Shown here piece after piece: positions 33,965 through 43,191 of a DNA stretch of 64,000 bases. Each line of letters starts with the position of its first letter. Position 1 is the stretch's first letter. A model generated the notes under the pieces. It saw only the letters and a list, made by a program, of their open reading frames with translations. It did no database searches and was not told the origin of the DNA. A program made the translations under genes and the position numbers. This DNA is from Mesorhizobium sp. STM 4661 (GTDB lineage: Bacteria; Pseudomonadota; Alphaproteobacteria; Rhizobiales; Rhizobiaceae): positions 38,019-102,018 of the forward strand of contig NZ_CAAF010000085.1 in the NCBI RefSeq assembly GCF_000359125.1. The letters run 5' to 3'.

Positions 33965-35049
33965 CAGGCGACCCTCGCGGTAGCGGCCGGAGCCTCGATG
34001 CGCTTGTAGACCTCCAGCGCATTCAGGCCCATGACCTTGTCGCGCCATGCGGGCGGGATGTGCAGATTGGTCGGCGCGTCGAAATCCCAATGCGGATAAT
34101 CGGAGGCGAAAAGCAGTGTGTTCTGGCCGTCCATGTGCTCCAGCGTTTCCCACAGATGCCTCACGTTCTGAGGTTGCTCGAGCGGCTGGGTGCTGAAGCG
34201 GATGTTGCGGCGGCAATATTCCGAGGGCAGCATCTTCAGCCACGGCGTCTCTTTGCGCAGCGCCTTGAAGTTGGCGTCAAGCCGCCACATCAGCGAAGGC
34301 ACCCACGATACGCCGCATTCGATGACGACGAAGTAGAGGTCGGGATACTTCTCAAACACGCCGTTGGAGATCATGCTGACCACATGGGTCATGGCCGGCT
34401 GGCTGAGCAGGGCGTGCGTTTCCCAGTAATAGGCAGTCGGACCGCTGGCGACCGCATTGTGGTTGACGCCGCCCTGGCCGCCGAAATGGATGGCGAAGGG
34501 CAGGCCGACCTCGGCACAGGCCTCATAGATCGGATGGTAGAAGGGATCGCCATAGGGGCGCTGCGAGCCGTGGCTGGCCAGTACCTGCACGATGTCCTTG
34601 TGGCCGCCGAGGCGCCGGATTTCGGCCGCGGCTCCGTGCGGGTCGGTTGGCGAAATGATGATCGATCCCTTCAAGCGGCTGTCCTTGGGCAGCCACCAGT
34701 CGATCATGTAGTCATTGTAGGCCTTCACCAGCGCGTTGGCATAGTGGTAGTTGGCTAGCGTCGAAGCTTCCAAAGGCTCGTCGGCGGTGAGGATAGCCAC
34801 GTCGATGTTGTAGAGATCGAGGTGCTTCTCCTTCATGATCAAATAGTTGTCTTCCTCGGTCTCCGGCCGGATGTCGTGCCGCGAAAACCCCTCCGGATGC
34901 AGCCATGGTCGGTGGCCATGCGGAAAGCTTCCCCTCGGCCCAGGCTTCTCGCCGCGAACCAGGAAATCGCGCCAGTAAGGCTCGAGATAGGGGAGCAGCA
35001 CCTCGGCGCTGGACCAGTAATTGTGGACGTCGGTGTCGACGATGAACAT
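33964..35049 (-). CDS. Amidohydrolase family 2 protein (ACMSD-like)
   Basis: This 361-residue TIM-barrel metal hydrolase belongs to the amidohydrolase-2 group, which includes ACMSD decarboxylase and related C-C or C-O hydrolases. Metal-site signatures are VDTDVHN near the N-terminus, PFAIHFGGQGG in the middle and FASDYPHWDFD near the C-terminus, whose Asp is the usual metal ligand. It is the first gene of a three-gene minus-strand operon with the Rieske ferredoxin and HD oxygenase, and divergent from a LysR gene across a palindromic operator. The substrate is unknown; ring-derived carboxylic acids are typical. Confidence 0.85.
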   Translation of the reverse strand: MFIVDTDVHNYWSSAEVLLPYLEPYWRDFLVRGEKPGPRGSFPHGHRPWLHPEGFSRHDIRPETEEDNYLIMKEKHLDLYNIDVAILTADEPLEASTLANYHYANALVKAYNDYMIDWWLPKDSRLKGSIIISPTDPHGAAAEIRRLGGHKDIVQVLASHGSQRPYGDPFYHPIYEACAEVGLPFAIHFGGQGGVNHNAVASGPTAYYWETHALLSQPAMTHVVSMISNGVFEKYPDLYFVVIECGVSWVPSLMWRLDANFKALRKETPWLKMLPSEYCRRNIRFSTQPLEQPQNVRHLWETLEHMDGQNTLLFASDYPHWDFDAPTNLHIPPAWRDKVMGLNALEVYKRIEAPAATARVA

Positions 35050-35139
35050 GGGTAGGCACCTGCCATGGAGGGTGGGTGGAAGACGGGGTAAGCGTGCGCC
35101 TCAGCGGCAGCTCCGGCAACGCAGCCAACGGCAAGATGT

Positions 35140-35158
35140 TAATCGGCGAATCCGATTA
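35140..35158. promoter_or_regulatory. LysR-type operator in the divergent spacer
   Basis: TAATCGG-CGAAT-CCGATTA is a perfect 7-bp inverted repeat with a 5-base spacer, and it contains the LysR T-N11-A pattern. It lies between the amidohydrolase start (35049) and the LysR start (35222), so the adjacent regulator probably binds here to control both directions. Confidence 0.7.
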
Positions 35159-35221
35159 CCTGTTGTCGGAACAGCCTGAAAAGCGCTAGCAGTTGCGGGA
35201 ATTCTTGCGCTGGATGGCTGC

Positions 35222-36067
35222 ATGCAGATCGAACTGCTGGATACGTTCCTAGATCTGATCGAAACCCGCAATTTCAACAGGACAGCGGAGCGACTGGGCA
35301 TCACCCAATCGACCGTTTCCAGCCGCATCCGCACGCTCGAGGCTCTCCTGGAAAAGCAGCTCTTCATCCGCGGCAAAAGCGGGACTGAGCCGACCGTGGC
35401 CGGTCTGAGGTTCGAAGAGCACGCGCGCGCGGTTAGGCTGCGTTGGCTGGACGCTCGCAGCGAAATCCAGGCGGTTGGAAAGTTCGATCGCCTCATCCGC
35501 ATCGGCATCCAGTTCGAGCTCTATGAACGCGTGTTGGAAGGGTGGCTGGAATGGGTGAGGGCGACGATGCCCAAGCTCGCGATCTATGTCGAGATCGACT
35601 ACTCGAACCAGATGATCCTTGATCTCACCACGGGCAGCCTCGATCTGGCGGTGCTCTATTCTCCGCAGTACTTTCCGGACATGCATTACGAGCAGATCGC
35701 GGAGGAAAATTTCGTCATGGTTTCGACGCGCAGCATTGCCTGGAGCGAGGTCAAGCCGGCGGACTATATCCGCGCCAATTATTCGGCTTTTTTCAACCGC
35801 GCCCACAAACAGATGTTGCCGGAATTGGAAAACAGCCCGGTTTCGACGGGAAATGGCGGTGCCGTTGTTTATCTCCTGCGAAGCCGGGGCGGTGCCGCCT
35901 TCGTTACGGAAACGATGGCGACAAGATTGCGGCAGGAGGGTGTGGCGCACCCCGTTGCAGATGCACCGAAGATCTCACATCCCATCTATTCGGCCGTGCA
36001 TGTCAGGCACCACCATTCCCATACCCATGTTCGCCTGCTCAAGGCACTCAAACTGATGACGGCGTAG
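35222..36067 (+). CDS. LysR-family transcriptional regulator
   Basis: This 281-residue LysR regulator has an N-terminal winged helix (about 1-60: LLDTFLDLIETRNFNRTAER, then TQSTVSSRIRTLE) and a periplasmic-binding-like effector domain (about 90-280). It is divergent from the amidohydrolase-ferredoxin-HD operon, with a T-N11-A palindrome between, and probably senses an intermediate of that pathway. Three bases separate it from the convergent reductase gene at 36071. The effector is unknown. Confidence 0.9.
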   Translation: MQIELLDTFLDLIETRNFNRTAERLGITQSTVSSRIRTLEALLEKQLFIRGKSGTEPTVAGLRFEEHARAVRLRWLDARSEIQAVGKFDRLIRIGIQFELYERVLEGWLEWVRATMPKLAIYVEIDYSNQMILDLTTGSLDLAVLYSPQYFPDMHYEQIAEENFVMVSTRSIAWSEVKPADYIRANYSAFFNRAHKQMLPELENSPVSTGNGGAVVYLLRSRGGAAFVTETMATRLRQEGVAHPVADAPKISHPIYSAVHVRHHHSHTHVRLLKALKLMTA

Positions 36068-36070
36068 CAT

Positions 36071-37123
36071 CTACAGGTCGATGACGACGTCGCCTCTCGG
36101 CATGCTGCAGCAGGTCAGGATGAAGCCGTCCAGGCGCTCAATTTCTGTCAGGCCGCCTATATCGTTCATCTCGACTTCGCCCTGAAGCAGCTTGACCTTG
36201 CACGTGCCGCACACGCCCATTCGGCACGACGTTTCGATGTAAACGCCCTTGGCTTCGGCCAGGTGCAGGATTGTCTCACCTTCGTTGCTCTCGCAGCGCA
36301 CGCCGGAGCGCTCGAAGGTGACAACGGCTTCCGTGCTGCCAAATGCCTTGTTTGCTGGCGATGGTTCGAGGCCGAAGCTTTCCATGAAAATCCGCTCGGC
36401 TGGAACCGCAAGTTCGAGCAAATGACGGCGCATTGCCTGCATGAATCCAGTCGGGCCACACAGGAAAGCCGTTCGTGTAGCCGCATCCGGGACAAGACGC
36501 GCCAACCGGGTCGCGTCAAGCCGGCCGCCACCTTGGGGTTGGCCGGATCCAGGCGTTTGGCTGCACACTGTTTCGACCCTCAGCTTCGGCATGCTTTCGC
36601 ATAGGATCCGCAGTTCCTGGCCGAAAAGGACATCGTCCGGCGTGCGCGCGCATTGTATGAACGCCAGGTCGAGGTCACTACCTCTATCATACTGGGCCCG
36701 CACCATCGACATCAGTGGCGTGATACCGCTTCCAGCGCACACGAACAGCGCTTTCTCGACGGCGCGGCCGTCCAGTGTGAAGTCGCCCCCGGGTTCGCTG
36801 ATCTCGACCGAGCAACCTGTGATGAAATGATCGTGTAGGATACGCGTGGCCCTGCCATTCGCCGCAGCCTTGATCGTCAAGGCGATCCGTTGAGGCCGGG
36901 TCGGTGGCGATGCGATGGTAAACACCCGCGAGTAACGATCGCCATCCCAAGAGAAGCGGATCGTAACGAACTGTCCGGCAAGGAAATCGAACATCCGACC
37001 ATCGGTCCTCTGGAACTCCAGAGTGACGATATCCCCTGTTTCCTGAATGCGATCAGTGCAAACGCAAGAGTGCAAGGTGCCAAGTGGTGCCTTTGTTTCG
37101 GCGAGAACCGCATCGATGCTCAT
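36071..37123 (-). CDS. Flavin reductase with C-terminal plant-type [2Fe-2S] domain
   Basis: This 350-residue hybrid reductase has an FAD-binding barrel with RYSRVFTIASPP, an NAD domain with CAGSGITPLMSMVR and FLCGPTGFM, and a C-terminal ferredoxin domain with CRMGVCGTC and a fourth Cys near the end. This layout is that of reductases for quaternary-amine Rieske oxygenases (GbcB/stachydrine type) and phenol hydroxylases. It lies divergent from the Rieske oxygenase alpha subunit (37718), its likely partner. ATG 37123 gives the usual start; a frame extends 20 codons upstream without a good site. Confidence 0.88.
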   Translation of the reverse strand: MSIDAVLAETKAPLGTLHSCVCTDRIQETGDIVTLEFQRTDGRMFDFLAGQFVTIRFSWDGDRYSRVFTIASPPTRPQRIALTIKAAANGRATRILHDHFITGCSVEISEPGGDFTLDGRAVEKALFVCAGSGITPLMSMVRAQYDRGSDLDLAFIQCARTPDDVLFGQELRILCESMPKLRVETVCSQTPGSGQPQGGGRLDATRLARLVPDAATRTAFLCGPTGFMQAMRRHLLELAVPAERIFMESFGLEPSPANKAFGSTEAVVTFERSGVRCESNEGETILHLAEAKGVYIETSCRMGVCGTCKVKLLQGEVEMNDIGGLTEIERLDGFILTCCSMPRGDVVIDL

Positions 37124-37717
37124 TCGGTCATGTCCCGGATCAGACGGAGAAGTGAAACATCCTAAACAGAGTTGGCGGCACAACCCCGCGCTTCGTTGAT
37201 CGCGAAAGGCGTTCAGATCCCTCTTCAGCTGTAAGCGACAAAGAGTGCGGAGCCACTTGATGCCTTGCGCTTCACCTCCAGGTCAGGTGACGGTTCGCTC
37301 CTCAGCCTGCCATTCGGTGGTGGGCGGAACGGACCTCAACCAACTACGTGGCGCCTTCTAGATCACCGAAGCCGCGACCGGCTCCATTCTCATGGCAGAA
37401 CTTCCGGGGCCAGGGCAAATGTTCTCACACATTTGAGCCCGTAGGACGATGCGCGCATGCGTTGCACGACGCTTGGGGGCGTTCACCTCACCCGGCGGAG
37501 TCACGGACCAGGATCCGTGGCATAACGATCGCTTATCCATAAGACCTGGATAACATTGCTTGTCGCCGGTGTGTCGCAGGGGCAACATGGTTTTTGTACG
37601 ATGCGGGCAGTAACTAGACGAACTTGCTGAGTGCAACGTCACGAATTACCCAACTGTACTAACGTCCGTAAAGCCCACGCACACCGTAACAGATGAGAAA
37701 CAGGGAGAGGTTAGGTC
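37124..37717. other. Divergent spacer between reductase and oxygenase
   Basis: About 590 bases without a supportable gene separate the two halves of the predicted oxygenase system. It is long for a simple promoter region. Two palindromes lie at 37502-37553 (annotated separately). AGGGAGAGG precedes the oxygenase start. Short frames here show no conserved motif. Confidence 0.5.
37502..37553. promoter_or_regulatory. Two adjacent palindromes upstream of the Rieske oxygenase
   Basis: CACGGA-N6-TCCGTG (37502-37519) and TTATCCA-N7-TGGATAA (37533-37553) are perfect inverted repeats with centres 32-33 bases apart, about three helical turns. They lie about 165 bases upstream of the oxygenase start. 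They look like operators for one or two regulators; the LysR genes at 35222 and 42280 are the nearby candidates. Confidence 0.55.
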
Positions 37718-38866
37718 ATGAATGTACACCTGATCGAGAAAAGAGAGCAAGACAAGCCGTTTCGTGAGGATGCCAGCGTGTCATACACGCTTCCAGCAAG
37801 GTACTTTTATGATTCAGCCGTTTTCGAACAGGAAAAGGCTGCGATTTTCTACCAAAGTTGGGTCTATGTCTGCCACAAAAGCAGGGTACGGAATCCTGGC
37901 GAGTATGTAACCGAATTGGTCCACGATCAAAATGTGATCATCATTAAAGGGCAAGATGAGCGCGTTCGGGCATTCCACAATGTGTGTCAACATCGCGGAC
38001 ACGAGTTGCTACGCGGTTGCGGCAAGACGCAGATGATCGTATGCCCTTACCACGCATGGACGTATAACCTCGATGGAACCTTGCGAGCCGCACGCGAGAC
38101 CGGCTCAATTAAGGATTTCGACAAGAGCCAGTTCACTTTGAAGGAGGTGGCGATTGAAGAATTCTGCGGTATGCTCTTTGTAAACCTAGACGGTAAAGCT
38201 GTACCGTTGCGTGAACAGGCTCCCGAACTGGAAAAGGAGATTCGTAGCTACGTACCCCATGCAGATGATCTCGTATATGCCACCAGCCAAGAATACGAGC
38301 CACAAGCTAACTGGAAGATATTGGTCGAGAACTTTCAGGAGTGCTACCACTGTGCAGTGGCGCACAAAGACTTTTCCGTGTTGGTCGACTTCGGCGACGG
38401 GGCGTATAACCCGTATTCCAATGGCATCTTCACCAGCCACTGCTCCACTCGAACCACTCGGGACAGCGCTGCCTATAAGGTTAGCGGTAACGACATTGAC
38501 GGATACGGTGGGTGGTTCCTGTGGCCGAATCTCACGATCTGGGTTTATCCAGGCGACGAGCAACTCTCCGTGATGCGCGTCGATCCACTTACTCCCACGA
38601 CTTCGTACGAGCGTCATGACTGGTTTACGAAGGACGGAACCGTCAGCGAGGAATTGAGTGGCACCATCAAGTTCCAGCGCGATACACTCCAATTTGCGGA
38701 AGATATCCCCATTTGCGAGAGCGTGCAGAAGGGACTGAAGTCTATGGGCTACAACCAAGGGCGTTTCGTCGTTGGAGGCGATCGGGTCCAGGTTACCGAG
38801 GCGCCGGTCCACCACTTCCAGAAGCTGGTGGTCAATGCTCTCGGACTGAAAATCGGAGTCGAATAA
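37718..38866 (+). CDS. Rieske non-heme iron oxygenase alpha subunit (CntA/GbcA-like)
   Basis: This 382-residue Rieske oxygenase has the cluster ligands Cys90/His92 (CQHRGH) and Cys109/His112 (CPYHAW), and the mononuclear iron site ENFQECYHCAVAH with His211 and His216. The residue bridging the two centres is Glu208, where most Rieske oxygenases have Asp. Glu here is typical of the carnitine and glycine-betaine type enzymes that attack quaternary ammonium compounds. AGGGAGAGG precedes the ATG. The reductase at 36071 or 41103 is the likely electron donor. Exact substrate (carnitine, betaine, stachydrine or another) cannot be read from the sequence. Confidence 0.88.
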   Translation: MNVHLIEKREQDKPFREDASVSYTLPARYFYDSAVFEQEKAAIFYQSWVYVCHKSRVRNPGEYVTELVHDQNVIIIKGQDERVRAFHNVCQHRGHELLRGCGKTQMIVCPYHAWTYNLDGTLRAARETGSIKDFDKSQFTLKEVAIEEFCGMLFVNLDGKAVPLREQAPELEKEIRSYVPHADDLVYATSQEYEPQANWKILVENFQECYHCAVAHKDFSVLVDFGDGAYNPYSNGIFTSHCSTRTTRDSAAYKVSGNDIDGYGGWFLWPNLTIWVYPGDEQLSVMRVDPLTPTTSYERHDWFTKDGTVSEELSGTIKFQRDTLQFAEDIPICESVQKGLKSMGYNQGRFVVGGDRVQVTEAPVHHFQKLVVNALGLKIGVE

Positions 38867-38926
38867 CTGGGCTGATTCTGAACTTGGTCAAGCAACGGGT
38901 TATTGCCATATGATCTCGGCGAGCGC

Positions 38927-38961
38927 GATCCTGCACCGGCCATAGCGGCCGGTGCAGGATC
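38927..38961 (+). terminator. Strong hairpin after the Rieske oxygenase gene
   Basis: A perfect 15-bp GC-rich stem (38927-38941 with 38947-38961) closes on the loop ATAGC, 60 bases after the oxygenase stop. There is no T-run on either side, so it may act as a terminator or an mRNA-stabilising end structure. It is the most stable hairpin I noticed in the window. Confidence 0.75.
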
Positions 38962-39248
38962 ACGAACCCTTCACCCTACCTCAGTCATGAGAGCGCTGAT
39001 CGGGTGTCTTGAAGCTCTGCCGTTGGCGCTGCCCCGTAGGAATAGAATTTTTTCGGTTGAGAACCTGCCTGTGTATGCCCAGTGACGGCATTTATTTTTC
39101 ACCCGATAACCGTCAGGAATGAATTCGATCATCGGCGCAGCCGTGATCTCCGACCCGGAAGGACGTTGCCGGGGCAGGCGCGCACCGACGAACGAGTGCG
39201 GGGCCAGTATGCACCTTTGGCTGCAATAACGCCTATGGAGCGTTGCGA
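38962..39248. other. Spacer before the EamA transporter
   Basis: No gene is visible in these 287 bases. They hold the promoter region of the EamA gene, with CTATGGAG just before its start. I see no clear operator. Confidence 0.4.
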
Positions 39249-40166
39249 ATGAGCGAATTAGCCACGCGAAATACAGCGCACTCAGTTGCGCTCCTCGTCC
39301 CCGTCATGTGGGGCTTGTACTGGATACCGGCCCGCTATGTTGAAGCATCCACGGGCGCTGGCGTTTGGGGAACCGTCTACGTGGTAATTGTAGCCTGCGT
39401 GGTTCTGGCGCCCGCCGCTTGGCGCTACCGGACGTCGCTTTACTCATCCAACCGTTACGCGCTCATATCTACCGGTCTCGGCGGGGCGTCCTTCACGCTG
39501 TACGCAGCCGGCCTGTTGTATGGAAGTGTCTCGGTGGTCGTGGTCCTGTACTACCTTACGCCGGTCTGGAGCGTTTTGATCGCACGTCTATGGCTAAAAC
39601 AGGAGACTTCGCTGATACGTTACGCTGCGATCGTAATCGGGATAGTCGGAATATTCCTGGTTCTCAAGGGTAACTCCACCGGTATCCCGTTGCCGCACGA
39701 GGTCGGCGATTGGCTCGGCCTCGGTGGTGGCATTCTGTGGTCGATCGCAAGCACGGGTATTTACATACACTCACGTCTCGACGCTTACAGCAGCAACTTC
39801 ATATTCAGCGTCGGTGCATTTTTGTCCGCCGTACTTCTGGCTTGCGTTATGGGGCCCCCGATCTTGGAGACCGGGCATTCAATCGACTACGGCACCGGTA
39901 TTCCGGCTATCATCATTATTGGGGTCGGGTGGTGGGCGGTCGCGCTCACCGGGTTCCTGTGGGCTGCGCGCCTCCTGGAGCCAACACGGCTCGGGATTTT
40001 CATGATGACGGAGGTGGCAGCTGGCGCCGTTTCGGCAGCATTGTTTGCGGGCGAACCGTATGGTGTCCTGATGCTGGTGGGCACCGTCCTCGTCGTTGTT
40101 GCCGGTCTGATGGCGGCCGCTTCGCCGTCGACCCCGCGTGCCGCAATGATTGCTGGAATTGAATAG
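39249..40166 (+). CDS. EamA/DMT-family permease
   Basis: This 305-residue inner-membrane protein has about ten hydrophobic helices in two EamA repeats, typical of drug/metabolite transporters. Examples are VALLVPVMWGLYWIPARYV at the start and MMTEVAAGAVSAALFAGEP followed by LMLVGTVLVVVAGLMAA at the end. ATG 39249 has GGAG 9 bases upstream; a TTG two codons earlier is an alternative. It may export or import a metabolite of the neighbouring oxygenase pathway. Substrates of this family are hard to predict. Confidence 0.88.
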   Translation: MSELATRNTAHSVALLVPVMWGLYWIPARYVEASTGAGVWGTVYVVIVACVVLAPAAWRYRTSLYSSNRYALISTGLGGASFTLYAAGLLYGSVSVVVVLYYLTPVWSVLIARLWLKQETSLIRYAAIVIGIVGIFLVLKGNSTGIPLPHEVGDWLGLGGGILWSIASTGIYIHSRLDAYSSNFIFSVGAFLSAVLLACVMGPPILETGHSIDYGTGIPAIIIIGVGWWAVALTGFLWAARLLEPTRLGIFMMTEVAAGAVSAALFAGEPYGVLMLVGTVLVVVAGLMAAASPSTPRAAMIAGIE

Positions 40167-41102
40167 ACCATTGCACGACATCCTCGATGGGCTTGCCCCT
40201 TTGGTGAATAACTCCGTGAAGCCGGTCACGCAGGCTCTCCAAGAAACATTACCACTCCCAGAGCAATTATTCGCGCTGGCCAAGGTCATTGTGATGCGCG
40301 GCCCTGCAGGCGCATGGACTCATGCTCCCAGATCGCTTTGACCCTCTCGGCGCGCGACCAGTTGCGGCAGCCACGTGGGCGTCTGATGCAGCACCGGAGC
40401 GAGTGTTCTGCGTCCCTAATTGGCAGAGACTTCGATGCAGACCTGCCACAGCAGGACCAGACTCATGGCGAGGACCACCAGCTTGTACGCGATCGTCAGC
40501 CACCAGCGCACGCCGCCGGTAACAAGACAAGAGCTCGATTAGAGGTTAGAAGCCGCTGCACAGGCTTCCCGAAATTCATTGGTGAAGAACAGCGGATGGT
40601 TGAAGAGGCTCTAAGCGCGACGTTCAGGTGATCATTTATGCCATGATCACGTGGCGAGTCGGTCCGAAGCAGCGGTTCACCTGCCTGGGCTGAACACCCA
40701 TACGCATCCAAGCCTGGGGTGGCAGATCGCAAGGTTCCGCAGGCGGAGCGAGACCATCTCGTCTGATGCCGCCCGAAAGCTGGATGAAGCGTATAACGTG
40801 GGCCATCCGATGGGCCGGCCTTAGCGAGCGCCAGATGGCGTTGTCCCTAGTCACCGCTGGAAGCAGCTGCTCGCGCCTTGTGTCGAGCACGAGCCCGTTG
40901 GGGGCTCGCAGGCACGCAGGACGCCGTCCGCCTCCTGAAGGAACACCCGGCGAACGGGTCAGTCGGTGGCGCGTAGCACATCAGCAACAGACGGACATAG
41001 CTGAATGCCGGCAGCCACACCATCGACAGGCTGATGCCGGGGACTACGCGAACCTTGTGTTCTCCGGCCCGTCGGCGCGTGACAACCGGGATCGCCGCAT
41101 GA
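40167..41102. other. Gap without a supportable gene
   Basis: About 930 bases hold only short overlapping frames. On the minus strand around 40439-40530 a stretch reads WWLTIAYKLVVLAMSLVLLW, like one membrane helix, then stops, so a decayed membrane-protein gene is possible. I see no start, conserved motif, tRNA or terminal repeat. It is probably degenerated coding DNA. Confidence 0.4.
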
Positions 41103-42059
41103 TCACAGGTCCAGAGTCAGATGTTCGGACTCTGCACGCGAGCAGCACAAGGCAATTAGCTCTCCTGAGTTTCGTTCCGCCTGCGTCAGCACACTGTCCC
41201 GGTGGTCCGGCTTGCCGCTTACCACCGGAGTCAGACAAGACCCGCAATATCCCTCCTCACATAGCTTTGACACCTTCACGCCATTGTCGGTCAGTACCCG
41301 CAATATCGATTGGCCCACGGGCACGGCAAACGACTGTCCGGTGCTACCGATTGTAACCGTAAATTCCGAGTCACCCTCGCGACACCGTATTGCACTTGGA
41401 TCCGCCCCGAACAGCTCGTAATGCACCGTTTCCGGAGGCCAGCCTCGCGTCGCGCTCTTGACGGCGTCCACCAGCCCGTGCGGACCGCACACGTACACGT
41501 GACAATCTTCCTTGCCATCGCACAACAGTCTGCTCACATCCAAACGCCCAGCTTTTGTTCCCTTGTTATGAATAAAGGTTACATTCCTGCACAGAGTGGA
41601 ATTTACGATCGCTGCATAGTGCGCGGTCTCCTCGACCGAACGCGCGCAGTAGTACAAATGATAATCGCTTCCGATCTGTTGCAGCCTTCTCGCCATCGAC
41701 AGAATAGGCGTGATACCGATGCCGCCGGCAATAAGTATCACCCGACCAGCCGATTCGTCTAGTTTGAAGTTGTTGGCGGGTCCATCGGCCTCTATAATGC
41801 CCCCCACCTTCCAGTTTTCATGTATCCATTGAGACCCACCTCGCCCTTCCCGGTCCCTGAGTACAGAGATCAAGTAATGATCCGATGAACCCGGGGTATT
41901 TACTAGCGAGTATTGCCTCCGTATGGAACCGGTCACCCGCACGGTTATATGTGACCCCGCCGAGAACGCCGGCAGCGGCACTCCTGCCGATGCATTCACC
42001 AACGTATAGCTTCGAATCGACGCCGTTTCGTCAGATACATTCGAGATCTTCAAATACAT
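41103..42059 (-). CDS. VanB-type oxidoreductase (FMN/NAD/[2Fe-2S])
   Basis: This 318-residue phthalate-dioxygenase-reductase-type protein has a flavin barrel with RRQYSLVNTPG, a NAD-binding segment (LIAGGIGITPILSMARRLQ, YVCGPHGLVDAV) and a C-terminal plant-type ferredoxin domain with CEEGYCGSC. It would feed electrons to a Rieske oxygenase, as VanB and CntB do. I chose ATG 42059 because GAGGAG lies 9 bases upstream and the family normally begins there. An ATG at 42152 adds 31 residues of low similarity. It is divergent from the LysR gene at 42280. It is the second reductase within 6 kb of one oxygenase. Confidence 0.88.
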   Translation of the reverse strand: MYLKISNVSDETASIRSYTLVNASAGVPLPAFSAGSHITVRVTGSIRRQYSLVNTPGSSDHYLISVLRDREGRGGSQWIHENWKVGGIIEADGPANNFKLDESAGRVILIAGGIGITPILSMARRLQQIGSDYHLYYCARSVEETAHYAAIVNSTLCRNVTFIHNKGTKAGRLDVSRLLCDGKEDCHVYVCGPHGLVDAVKSATRGWPPETVHYELFGADPSAIRCREGDSEFTVTIGSTGQSFAVPVGQSILRVLTDNGVKVSKLCEEGYCGSCLTPVVSGKPDHRDSVLTQAERNSGELIALCCSRAESEHLTLDL

Positions 42060-42216
42060 GACGATGGGCTCCTCAGTCGCTTCGGATGCGCCCTCGACTG
42101 TTGCGATGATACCTTCATCCAACGGCATGCGATCCGGCGCTGCTGTGCGCATTTTCTCTCGCTCGTACTATTCCGGCGCGAGGGTTTTAGTGGAGTTGCA
42201 CACATCTTTCGCACAA

Positions 42217-42281
42217 TATAACGTAATGCTTCAAGCCCGAACAGCAGCCATTCTTTGGGCATTTGGATAACGAAATGTTAT
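42217..42281. promoter_or_regulatory. Repeated LysR-type sites between reductase and regulator
   Basis: ATAACGTAATG (42217-42227) and ATAACGAAATG (42267-42277) differ at one base and are exactly 50 bases apart. The second is part of the perfect inverted repeat ATAAC-GAAAT-GTTAT (42267-42281), which fits T-N11-A and overlaps the LysR start codon. The regulator at 42280 probably represses itself here and controls the divergent reductase. Confidence 0.6.
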
Positions 42282-43191
42282 GAAAAGCTACCGACAAAAG
42301 CTTCCGCCGCTGGATCCCTTGATCGCGTTCGAGGCGTCGGCCCGGAACCTGAGTTTCACCAAGGCTGGACGTGAGCTGCATCTCACTCAAGCCGCAATAA
42401 GTCAGCAGATTCGATCCCTCGAGAGCTACTTGGGGGTGCAGCTCTTCATCAGAGCCAATCGTTCGGTAAGCCTTACTCCACAAGGGCGCAACTTCCAGCA
42501 CGTGGTCGCGATGACGCTCGCGAACCTCGCCAACGCGACCACCGACCTACGGATCAAGGGAGATGAAAGCACCCTAACGATAGGGTGCGACCAAGCAATC
42601 GGCAATATGCTTCTCATGCCGAGGCTCCCCGACTTAACGGCTGCCTTCCCACAAGTCACGCCGCGCCTGATGATTTCGGACGTCGAAAAGATTTGTTTGT
42701 CGACCGACGTTGATGTCGCGATCATTTTCGGCGACGGCACGTGGCACGGATTCCATGCGGAGAAGCTCTTTCCTGAGCGGATCTTTCCGGTTTGCAGTCC
42801 CGAATACTTTGGGAAAAGCCCCGAACTCCGCAAAGCCGACGATCTTTCACAACACAAGCTCATCGAGCTTGTGGATGAGCACTGGAATTGGATGACCTGG
42901 CGGCAGTGGCTCGACCGGAATAGGGTCAACACTGCCATTGTTACAAAGGGGCTTGCAGTCAACAGTTATCCGCTGGTGATCGAAGCCGCAACTCAGGGGC
43001 ACGGTATTGCGTTGGGTTGGGATCATCTCGTAGGTCGGGAATTAGAGAAGGGGACGTTACTCAACCCACTTCCAAACGCGGCGGTTGAATCGGAACTTGG
43101 CTACTACGTGCTTTGGCCAGCTCGTGCTCATAACCATCCAGATATACGCGGGTTTGTTGACTGGTGCTTCCAGTCACTTGTTCGAGATTAA
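42280..43191 (+). CDS. LysR-family regulator (GcvA-like)
   Basis: This 303-residue LysR regulator of the GcvA subgroup has an opening (LPPLDPLIAFEASARNLSFT, LTQAAISQQIRSLESYLGVQ) typical of the wHTH domain, with an effector-binding domain from about residue 95. It lies between a divergent VanB-type reductase and the ProXVW-type importer. It resembles the LysR at 48529 in length and motif wording (LPPLD, SFT, LTQAA/VTQAA). The start codon lies inside a palindrome and has no clear Shine-Dalgarno site. Confidence 0.88.
   Translation: MKSYRQKLPPLDPLIAFEASARNLSFTKAGRELHLTQAAISQQIRSLESYLGVQLFIRANRSVSLTPQGRNFQHVVAMTLANLANATTDLRIKGDESTLTIGCDQAIGNMLLMPRLPDLTAAFPQVTPRLMISDVEKICLSTDVDVAIIFGDGTWHGFHAEKLFPERIFPVCSPEYFGKSPELRKADDLSQHKLIELVDEHWNWMTWRQWLDRNRVNTAIVTKGLAVNSYPLVIEAATQGHGIALGWDHLVGRELEKGTLLNPLPNAAVESELGYYVLWPARAHNHPDIRGFVDWCFQSLVRD

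Noticed and set aside
40267..40631. Short overlapping frames in the 40 kb gap as genes
   Set aside because: They have no conserved motif, ribosome site or consistent codon pattern.
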